A stretch of DNA of 64,000 bases, taken from the NCBI GenBank assembly GCA_038503035.1, contig JAVSML010024346.1:372001-436000 (forward strand), read 5' to 3'. The stretch comes from Crocodylus rhombifer (Eukaryota; Chordata; Crocodylia; Crocodylidae). The notes under the pieces are model-generated. The model saw only the letters and a program-made list of their open reading frames with translations, did no database searches and had not been told where the DNA came from. This document shows, one piece after another, positions 56,076-64,000 of this stretch. A program made the translations under genes and the position numbers. The first letter of the stretch is position 1. The number at the start of each line of letters is the position of its first letter.

Positions 56076-57882
56076 CCTGTTTGGCTAGTAAAGGCAATAG
56101 CCCTGCTTTGATACCCTTGTACCAGATAATCCTCAGGACTTTGTCATAAAAATTCAATCCACTGACTGCTTCCTGGGTAAGCAACATAAAATCCCAGGAC
56201 TGAATGCGACTCAGTCCCTAATTCAAATTCACGCTGTAGCCATCTGAATTGTACCCCCCCACCCATTATGTTTTCAGCCACATTCCTAAGGACCTTGTTA
56301 AACTCGTCCACAACTGAATTTTGCCTCCAATTTCTCCTTTCAAGGCTTTCTCCTACTCACTGGGGTCCTCGACCTATACACAGGAAGGTCATCCCATGGC
56401 CTAATTAGCTGATGTGCAAATGTGCTTGGTCCATGAATTCTTTGCAATTCAGCCCCAAGCCCTCTTAAAATAAAAGCTTCGTCCTCAAAGCCTAAGAGCT
56501 TGACCCCTCTCCTTTTACCACTATCTCTGCTAGTGGAAACAAAAGACTAAAACAGGTGAATGGCCATGATTTGGGGGAGAGGCTGACTAACCCTACAATT
56601 AGGTACTGAATACCCCGCAGCCGGCAGGTGTAAGAGGACCCTTCACAATGCCAATTCTAATCAAACCTTTATTGCTCCAACCACGTGTGCCATCCCCTGG
56701 AGCTCCATTGTTCAGCTCCCAAATGGTGGGAGGCCAACAGGGTGGAGGCAGATCTACGGAGAACACAGCTGGAGCAATGGATCTGGTGTACAAGGGCCAT
56801 GGCAGGTTTTTCTCTAACACAAACATAAACCTCACAGTGACTGGGACAAAACCAATGGGGCTTTTTAGACTGTGCACTTTACATAGAAGGTAATTTCCCC
56901 TTACTGCTGCTATTTGAAACTTTCAGCATATAGTTAACTCATTCAAGAGAGAGAGGAACCCTTTAAAAAAGTCTCCTTTTGCAAAGGTTAGGGGAACTAG
57001 CACTACGGTCTGCATCTCGGTTCTCTGAAATGCCAGGGAGGCAGCATATGAAACGGCCCAGATTTGTGAGCTCCGTTTTTAAACTGACTTATACTGGAAG
57101 GTAGAAAAAAAACATGCACGCACACACACAAAATTTAAATGAGACACAAATAGGCCTTTTCTCAAAACCATCTTTGTGCTAGAAAACATGAAATAACTGT
57201 TGCTTTCCAGGATAGGAAAATAAAAACACATTGATAAGCTCTTTCTATCACCTTCGTATTGCTGGAATATGAAATCTCCCCATAAAATGGTGCCATTTCT
57301 GATGAGACTATCATTCATGGAGAATCAGTACAAAGACACAAATGCCTTGACAATGAAACCTAGGTTCCCTTGAGCGACAGTATCTCCAACAGAGCAGCAG
57401 GCATAAATTTAGCAGAAAGGAAAAAAAAATCAAGCGTGAATAGAAGTGGGGCAAAACCCTTTAAATAAGTACTCTTTTATGACACCAAACATCATTCAGG
57501 GATGCTCTTAGCTATGCAACCAACTGTTTTGCCTGACTCATCTGAGCACCCCCTGAAGTCAATGGGAGTATTTGTGAATAAAGTGAGCAAGACTTAGCCC
57601 TTGATGTACAACTTGGTTTATTGTGGATGATCACTTTACTTTTCTCTGCAAAAGCACAGTCCCTGATATCTCATACCTTGGGAAAAATCCACACACACAA
57701 CCCACTATATAAGACTGAAGGGGGATAGACATACCAGAAGATATTTAGTAAATAATGGCATATCCCTCCACGTAGCCATCCAGCAGTGCATTAACCACAG
57801 ATGCTGTACTAGATTTTTTTTTTTTTGGTCCCCTTATACTTGGATGCGTTAACAAGATTGTACAGGATCACAATGTGATCAC
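56076..57882. other. Unassigned intronic sequence
   Basis: No repeat or exon recognised; short CA run at 57118-57130 and T run at 57816-57827. Confidence 0.5.
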
Positions 57883-57980
57883 AAGGATCTCATTTAGCCT
57901 CACATGAACAGCAAGATTAAGTAAGTAAAAAGTACTAAGTACTTAATCTTGCTCTTCCTGTGAGGTTAAATGAGATCCTT
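57883..57980. repeat. Hairpin with 40-bp stem and 18-base loop
   Basis: 57883-57922 (AAGGATCTCATTTAGCCTCA...) and 57941-57980 are reverse complements at about 36 of 40 positions. The loop contains AGTACTAAGT, itself partly palindromic. Could be a MITE remnant or a small-RNA precursor; the sequence alone cannot decide. Confidence 0.88.
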
Positions 57981-59123
57981 GATCTACTGTTTTGAGTAAA
58001 ATAATTACTTTATGGACTGCTTACAAAAAACAGTAGGACACCTGTTAGCAAACACCACGGGCAGTCAATGACCCAGGCCACACCCAAGTTGTTCTTATTT
58101 TTTTCTGCTCATTACTTTTCCCTCTCCTTCATAGGTGCCTATAACTGGGGTAGTAGTTACACAGCCATTACCATGAATAGGTGGGCTCCTTTCTCAGTTA
58201 CTAGTCCAAACAAAAAGATGATAGTTTTAAACTAGTCCAAATAACATTTTTATCAGTGCAAGAAAAAGCTTCGACAGTCGGACAGAATGACCACTGGTGT
58301 CTAGAGTCCTTATCGGACCCCAGCAAGGGATGGGTGAAGGAGAACAGGCTCTGTGCTACCTCGTGATGTACAAGGTGGGCTTCAAAGTTTCTATGCTGCA
58401 TAAGGTTACCTAGACCCCAATGCACATTTAAAGCAGTAGGAGTTTAAAATGTTCAATATAATCCCTATTGCACATTCCCAGAGCAATCAGTTCATCGATC
58501 TGGATTCCAGATCACGTGTGGCAGGCTGCCATCTCGACGTACGCTGCCTGGTGGCATGGCCTGGCCTTGGAGGCACCTGCTCTCAGTTTACCCCTCGTTC
58601 CCCTAACAACATATTTAGCATTCTCCTTCCTGCAGGTCTTGGAAATGGGAAATTCTTTATGAAGACAGTCTCCTTTGGTGCTTCCAGTTCTCCCTTGCCT
58701 TAGCAATGCAGACTTTCTCCTCCCCCTCTGATACCGGTAAGTCAGGGAGCTTTGGCCCTCGGGTCTGGACACAACTCCTTTCCCTTCAGCTGCAGGACTC
58801 CATGGCCTGCCTTCCTGGGGCTGTACAGAGATTCAAGAAGACTGCCCTTCCTCACCACCAAGTCTTCTTCCTTTGGCTCTTTCTGATCCCAGGGAGCCAT
58901 TTCCTGCCTTGACACTCCCCTACTTTTCAGTTCTGCGGACCATTGTTCAGATTAACAACTAATCCCTATTTCCCAGCTAATCTTTTATTTTTTTGAACGC
59001 CTGTTTCTCCAGCTCAGCCTTAAAAGGGAAACACAAACCTATTACACCATATCATCGTCATAGCAAGTCTTATCACGTAGGTGACACTTGTTTTCCATCA
59101 TGCTAATATTTTGATTTGTACTT
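57981..59123. other. Unassigned intronic sequence
   Basis: No repeat family or exon recognised; pyrimidine-rich at 58680-58920. Confidence 0.5.
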
Positions 59124-59345
59124 CATAGAATCACAGAGAAGTCAGGCTGGAAGGGACCTGCAGAGGTCATCTCGTTCGACCCCCTCCCCTGCCTGCACCC
59201 TATCCAAACCGTCCTACATAATCCATAATCTAACCTCTTAGTACAACTAGTCACCCCTGACATAACACAAGGCATAACACCCAAACCTACCACAGGGAAA
59301 AGCAGGGGAACCATAGCTGCCAAAGTCCCGATCCTGTAAAAGGTT
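59124..59345 (-). mobile_element. CR1 LINE 3' UTR fragment
   Basis: 'catagaatcacagagaagtcaggctggaagggacctgcagaggtcatctcgttcgaccccct' is an inverted CR1 3' end, followed by UTR with CTGACATAACACAAGGCATAACACCCAAACC, matching the subfamily at 19290-19400 and 27720-27780. Confidence 0.88.
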
Positions 59346-61276
59346 AATGCACGGAAGAAATGCCACCTCCATAAGGAACCGTAATTATTTTAGGCATATT
59401 TTCTCCCAACCTCCAGGTCATTAGTCACAGCTGTTTGCCCAGTGCTAGAGATGACCCAGATTCTTAATGAAAGATGCACACGTATGCAGACCAAAAGGCT
59501 TTGCAACTGTACATACCGCTTTCTGAATATTGAACTAGAATGCCATTTATTCCAAACAAAGCCGGCTCGTCAAAAATGTATCACACACATCTTCAAATCT
59601 TGCTGGGTTACCTTTTCATCGTCATAAAGGACTTGCTTTGTTACCTGTTAATAGCATTACTACCTTCATAACAAAGTCATAATAATGTGAACATTGGCAT
59701 TCACATTTCACAAAAATGAACAAGAAGCTTGGACAGTATTCTGCAGACTTGTGTCAAAATTTATTGACCTGCTATAGAAATGGAGAGGACAGAACAAAGG
59801 TGCCGGACTCTCTAAAGCACTTTCGAAGAAGGAGAAAGAACGGCCTGCTGCGCAAGTTCATCAAATTTGCTGGGCATTCCTCAACATGATGATGGCTGGT
59901 TTATTCCTTCTTTCCTGGAAATTTCAATTTTGCTTTAAAAATAAATCAAAGGCTAAGACCCAAAGACTTTGTTTTCTATTTTTTTCCTACTTGAACAATA
60001 GTGAAGTTAATACTGGTGATAGGCATGAAAAGGGTGTGCTGCATGAAGATCAATATTTGATCAAAACCACCCCTAGACTATTTACAGTGCATTTACACAA
60101 GATTGATTCATTACAAAATACTACAGGATTTCCAAATAAAAATGTTTCCTCCACAACCTTAACCAGGAACCTGCACCTCACCTTAATTTGTTTCTTAATC
60201 TGCCTGAACCTTTTGCAATCTTTGTTTCCCCTACTGTCAGCAACAGTGGGCAGGACAGGAGTCTAAAACAGCTATCACGGGCTACATATATTTAGGGATC
60301 AATATTTTAGGGGTAGAAAAGTGCTTCCTGAGAATATTTTGGATTTGCTGACTGGACACTAAGCCAAGAAACCCATCAGCTTCCCTACTAGGTTTAGAAA
60401 GTAATGAAATTAAGATCAGCTAAGCCCACTTCAATTGACTGCTATTTCCCTTAAATGTTCTAAATGCACATGCAAATGAACTGACTCATGAATTTGCAGA
60501 CTAATTCCCTTTACCTTGCATTCTCCTATGCTGAGCTCTGATATGCTCGCTGGACACTGTCTCTTCTTTCCACTCCAGACCAGACCTCTAGCAAGCCACC
60601 TAATTCATCTTCCCCGTCTCCACCTCAGCTGAACCCTCCTCCCTCTCCCTTGTGCTGTCTTCTTCCTTTACCTTTGTTCAGTACCATCTCCTCCTCCAGT
60701 ATCTTAGGTCTCCTCATGCTGAATAAAACTGACCAAAATGCCAGTCTTCCTGCAGAACTGGCAAAGACGGATATCAAGAGAAAGAGGTTTTATTCATGTC
60801 CATGCATTTCTTCCGTGAGCTTCACTCCTGCTCAAGTCACCCGCTTCAACAATGGACTTACACCATAAAAGAGTTTGAAACGGGCATTTGTGACATCTGG
60901 AATCAGCCAGAAAGTCTTCAAGGAGAACTGTTAGATGCTCCCTGGAGATTAAACAGATCTGGGATTGGTAAGGGGGAGGAGGAGGGAATTTGTGCCTAAT
61001 GCTGCTAAGAAAACACAGTGTGAAAACAGAAGGGGGCAAGAAAACAGCAAGTTTGCCTCCAAAGCAAAAATGGGTGCTGAACACTGGGCTGTTTTGTGAA
61101 AATGCCAGGAACGCAATGAGGTCTTAGATGGTGCTGACCCCTTCGTTATAGCCATCCGCTGCACAGAAAGCCTTTCAGCATGAATAACTAGACCAGAAAA
61201 GACTTCACCTATTGATCTTCAGTTGCCCTGACCACAAAATACCAAATGTCAGAAAAAGAGTCACTTTAAAGCTGAA
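59346..61276. other. Unassigned intronic sequence next to the FAM168A exon
   Basis: No repeat family recognised. The 126-codon ORF at 59886-60266 includes a hydrophobic segment but has no support as a gene. Confidence 0.5.
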
Positions 61277-61282
61277 CCTTAC
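61277..61282 (-). other. 5' splice site (GTAAGG) of FAM168A exon
   Basis: On the minus strand the exon ends ATACAG and continues GTAAGG, a near-consensus U1 donor. It leaves one base of codon 24 (G) on this exon, as expected if the next exon begins inside a Gly codon. Confidence 0.88.
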
Positions 61283-61370
61283 CTGTATAGGCCATGTTCT
61301 TAGGGTTTCCATAGGGAGCCCCTGGTTGAACGGGGCTGTAAACAGGATTCATTGTGGAAGACTGGGAACT
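61283..61370 (-). CDS. FAM168A: FAM168A first coding exon (5' UTR end plus codons 1-23)
   Basis: Read on the minus strand, this 88-bp exon starts just after a pyrimidine-rich AG acceptor, has 18 bases of 5' UTR, an ATG at 61352-61350, and 23 codons plus one base before a GTAAGG donor, so the intron is phase 1. The peptide begins [15 protein letters not shown] and ends NMAYT. This matches the N terminus of FAM168A (also TCRP1), a small proline/tyrosine-rich protein linked in mammals to cisplatin resistance and PI3K/AKT signalling; its biochemical role is not well defined. The paralogue FAM168B also starts MNPVYSP but then diverges (SSGVPYAN-like), so FAM168A fits better. The acceptor could be one AG further in (61369-61370), which would shorten the UTR by 2 bases and not change the protein. 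The remaining exons are not in this window on the downstream (lower coordinate) side as far as I can see. Assignment is by recognition of the peptide and splice sites, not a database search. Confidence 0.93.
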
Positions 61371-61404
61371 CTAGAGGCAAAAAGAGAAAAGCACAGTTGA
61401 AAAG
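61371..61404 (-). other. 3' splice site of FAM168A exon: pyrimidine tract and AG
   Basis: On the minus strand the sequence running into the exon is TTTTCTCTTTTTGCCTCTAG, a near-uninterrupted pyrimidine tract ending in AG. A TTCAACT stretch about 25 bases upstream could serve as branch point (inference). Its quality supports the exon being real and constitutive. Confidence 0.85.
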
Positions 61405-61830
61405 ACAGTCTCATTTTACCTTGACACTCGCCCTCTTTTGAAAGGTCTTTGGCGCGTGCTTTACGACAGCTCGGCCACATTATTATTCAAGCCACAGAGC
61501 TGCATAGAAAGGGATTTACAACGAGACAGTACAACCGGACAGCGGATTTCATCGTTCAAGTTTCAGATCTTTCAATTAAGTCCCTTACCTTCTTCACCCT
61601 TGTATGCCCTGCCTACAAATGCATCTAAAGCAGAGCAGCCTCATATACCCCGACTTTCAAAGTGTTCAAAATTTAAGATCCAATTTTTAGCATTACAGTG
61701 TAAGAGGGGACAGAAAATAAAGCTGCTGACTTAGCCATTTAGTTGCCCCACTGCTGGGAGCTACTGCTTTTTGGGTACTAAAAAAAAAAACCTGACCAAA
61801 ACACCACCAACTAGCCTGTCCAAAGGTAGT

Positions 61831-62122
61831 TTCATAGATTTCATAGACATCAGGGCTGGAAGGGACCTCGGAAGATCACCGAGTCCAGCCCCCCACCCAA
61901 AGGGCAGGAAGTCAGCTGGGGTCACAGGATCCCAGCAAGATAAGCATCCAATTTGCTCCTGAAGGCGCTCAAAGTAGGTGCTTGAACCACCTCCAGCGGC
62001 AGGCTGTTCCAGACCTTGGGGGCTCAGACAGTAAAGAAGTTCTTCCTTATGTCCAGCCTGAAACAGTCTTGGAGGCGTTTGTGACCGTTCGACCTCGTCG
62101 TCCCTTGGGGTGGCAAAAGACC
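61831..62122 (-). mobile_element. CR1 LINE 3' fragment, young subfamily
   Basis: Reverse complement matches 32290-32568: CCCCAAGGGACGACGAGGTC, GGCTGGACATAAGGAAGAAC, GGTGGTTCAAGCACCTACTT and the TCTATGAAATCTATGAA tail (61831-61850). 5'-truncated. It lies 460 bp upstream of the FAM168A exon. Confidence 0.93.
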
Positions 62123-62256
62123 ACTCCCTGCTGGCGATGCTAAGGTGTCTTCTGTTTAGCTGAAGCAGCCTTGTGCCTGGGACAGCGCTGCCATTGCAAC
62201 CTCCGGTAAAGATCAGTCTTAATGTTGGTCCTTCAGCAGAGCGCAGGGTGCGCTAG

Positions 62257-62906
62257 CGGGGTGTTTCTCAACCTGGGGGTCGTGAATATTTCAAAAAGAC
62301 ACGAGCAAGTCCCGGAAAAACGAGGGCAGGTGTGGGTTTCCCCTGGCAGCCTGCACGGGGCTGCCTGGGGTGACTGGCAGCAGCGGGCGCATGTGCAGGG
62401 GCCTGCGCATGCTGGAGCTGGGTGAAGGTGGCTGGGCACCCAAGCTGCAGCAGGGTAGGGAGGCTGGTGGGGCTGGGAGGAGGTGCCTGCCCCTCCCATG
62501 GGGGGAAGAGGGTGAGGACCTGCATGGCTCAGCTGGCAGCACCAGGGCCAGTGCCCGTACTTGAAGGGGAAGGGTGGCCAGGAGACACTGCTCGGGAGGG
62601 CAGGCGGGGCCACGACCAGGCTGCCTGGAGCGGTGCCGGAGCCCCAGCCCAGGACAGGGGGTGCCACAGGGCTCTCCTCCTCCTCCTTCAAAGCTGTGCC
62701 AGGGCTGGATTGGCACCACTGCCACCCGCATGAGCCGGAGCCACTGCAGCCATCACGCTCCGGCCCGTGCGGGAGATGGGCAGCTGCAGGCCCCCTCCAG
62801 GAGGCTGCAGGGTGGGAGTGAGGGGCACCAGCAGGGCCAGGGGGATGTGGGCCAGGCCACTGATCTTTGCAAATGCGTCCTGGTATGAAAAAGGTTGAGA
62901 GACTAG
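62257..62906. mobile_element. GC-rich hAT-like element (~650 bp)
   Basis: GTGTTTCTCAACCTGGGGGTC at the left and, inverted, AGTCTCTCAACCTTTTTCAT at the right resemble the TTCTCAACC hAT termini. No target duplication confirmed. The interior is GC-rich; the overlapping ORFs of 64-152 codons on both strands are not supported as genes. Confidence 0.68.
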
Positions 62907-64000
62907 CATATTATTTATGGGCTTGGTGCAATTGCAAATGGAGACAGTCACTGCCCCAGACCTAAAATGACCAGTAACATTTGTAACAGCACTTCTACTC
63001 ATTATCCTTCTAATAAAGATGATTAAATGGTGCTAGGTTATCTTTTCCTAAGCTTTTATTTAGAGGAAAGCAAGTAACCTGGGAATTTGTGTCTAGTAGC
63101 TGTCAGGTAAGTAACTGCTCAGTTAATTATCTTAATGAAGCACATTCTCAATTCTGATTAATGGGAAAAAATCAGTCATTAAGCTTTATTAGGCAACACA
63201 TTTGTCACTAGAAATCTGTGGAGCCTATTTCAGACCTAGAGACCAACACGTTTTCTTCAAATTGTTGTGGGTTTTTTTTAAATGTATTATTTACACTCCA
63301 TAAAGTCAAACTGCTCCTTCCCAACTAGTCTTTCATGATTGATGTGTAATTTGTTAGATCATTAACTTCTTCAGTTTTACCTCAAGATAGTAAACAAGTC
63401 AAATGTTAAATGCTAACAACAATTGGCTTGACAATTACTGCTTAATTAATTAGCTTTCCCTCCATCCCAAGTTAGCATTGGAGAAGCAATTCTCTCAACC
63501 AAGAGAAGACAACCCAAGCAGTAAAACATGCAAGAAGGAAAATGCCCCCGAATTTGGAGACCGACATTTATAAGAGTGGAGCAGATCGAAGCAGTAGCGG
63601 CTTCCGCCATTCAGAGGATCAACAGGGAAAATCCTTGCAAAGCATTTGCGTACGTGAAACATTAGGGTTGGGGATTTACAGAGGAGCCTCAGGATTTGAT
63701 GGTTGTAACTCGGCCCTCCTACTCGCCTGCCGTACTGCGAGTGACCCTATCGACAAGTCCTGTTAACCTGAAACCCTAGCGTGCCCGGGCAATGTGACAA
63801 CTGCGTTTGCTGTCGGGTTCGTAACACAGACCTCCCTGACTCCTGAGCATTTCAGATGCCCAACCAGAGCGCTGCGCGGATGCTGTTTTCCACATTACTT
63901 TCAGCTTAAAGTGAGAAAAACCAATCGGATTGATCGCAAAATCAATTAGCAGAGGCCAGCCTGAATGTCTGAAGGCAAGATGGAGTTTATTTGAATTTCT
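62907..64000. other. Unassigned intronic sequence: AT-rich, then CpG-rich
   Basis: 63000-63480 is AT-rich with many TAAT/ATTA sites (for example TTAATTAATTAG near 63442) and no repeat homology. 63540-63900 is notably richer in CpG. No exon recognised. Confidence 0.45.

Larger units (their letters stand above)
1..61276 (-). other. FAM168A intron downstream of first coding exon (incomplete)
   Basis: Everything below the exon lies in the intron that follows it on the minus strand. I looked for minus-strand exons encoding the Tyr/Pro/Ala-rich continuation of FAM168A and for other bounded exons and found none, so this intron extends past the window start and exceeds 61 kb. The extent is inferred; a missed short exon cannot be excluded by eye. 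Confidence 0.7.
61405..64000 (-). other. FAM168A intron upstream of first coding exon (incomplete)
   Basis: Sequence above the acceptor lies between this exon and the unseen 5' UTR exon and promoter. It holds a CR1 3' fragment (61831-62122), a GC-rich hAT-like element (62257-62906) and AT-rich sequence at 63000-63500. I see no convincing promoter or first exon in it. Confidence 0.7.

Noticed and set aside
59886..60266. 126-codon ORF with a hydrophobic segment near its C terminus
   Set aside because: No recognisable family, intronic, AT-rich with Lys/Asn/Phe bias; likely chance.
62233..62888. ORFs of 64-152 codons on both strands
   Set aside because: They fall within the GC-rich interior of a hAT-like element bounded by TTCTCAACC-type ends.
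63540..63900. FAM168A promoter and first exon
   Set aside because: CpG density is raised, but no TATA/initiator arrangement or donor site was convincing; the true first exon is probably outside the window.

Overview
The window looks like reptilian, probably crocodilian, nuclear DNA. It has no operons or dense genes, most of it is interspersed repeat, and the dominant retroelements are CR1 LINEs of several ages. Their 3' ends carry the typical TCTATGAAATCTATGAA-like tails, and many short hAT-type elements and MITEs lie among them. The crocodilian assignment is an inference from repeat style; a turtle is the main alternative.

The one host gene signal I can support is an 88-bp exon on the minus strand at 61283-61370. 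It has a strong pyrimidine tract and AG acceptor, an ATG, 23 codons that match the N terminus of FAM168A (TCRP1), and a GTAAGG donor in phase 1. The rest of the window is then intron: 61371-64000 lies upstream of this exon and 1-61282 downstream. I found no second coding exon, so the downstream intron is at least 61 kb here.

Layout by coordinate. 1-5.1 kb: non-repetitive sequence, a Tigger-like element (1703-2295) and copy 1 of an 850-bp element rich in AAACCAGTTTAA motifs. 5-16 kb: mostly unassigned intron with a MIR-like SINE, a MITE, nested palindromes and a hAT element with target-site duplication. 16-24 kb: a hairpin repeat, three more TSD-flanked hAT-type elements, a plus-strand CR1 tail and a 1.8-kb minus-strand CR1 ORF2 remnant with a hAT inserted. 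24-29 kb: MITEs, LINE debris and an unexplained 176-codon ORF. 29.2-35.4 kb: a CR1 with both ends but two internal deletions, an LTR-like pair, then a second, more diverged CR1. 36-39 kb: two more copies of the AAACCAGTTTAA element. 39-48 kb: CR1 fragments (one nested), a third member of the short hAT family and a CA microsatellite. 47.5-50.7 kb: relatively CpG-rich sequence. 51-53.9 kb: AT-rich sequence that resembles conserved intronic noncoding DNA. 54-56.1 kb: GATA microsatellite followed by two abutting inverted-repeat structures, the most unusual architecture in the window. 56-64 kb: a long hairpin, CR1 tails, the FAM168A exon and a GC-rich hAT-like element.

Nothing here forms a cooperating gene set. 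The pattern is one large host intron repeatedly colonised by transposons. Apart from the FAM168A exon, every coding-like stretch is decayed CR1/LINE sequence or an unsupported ORF.
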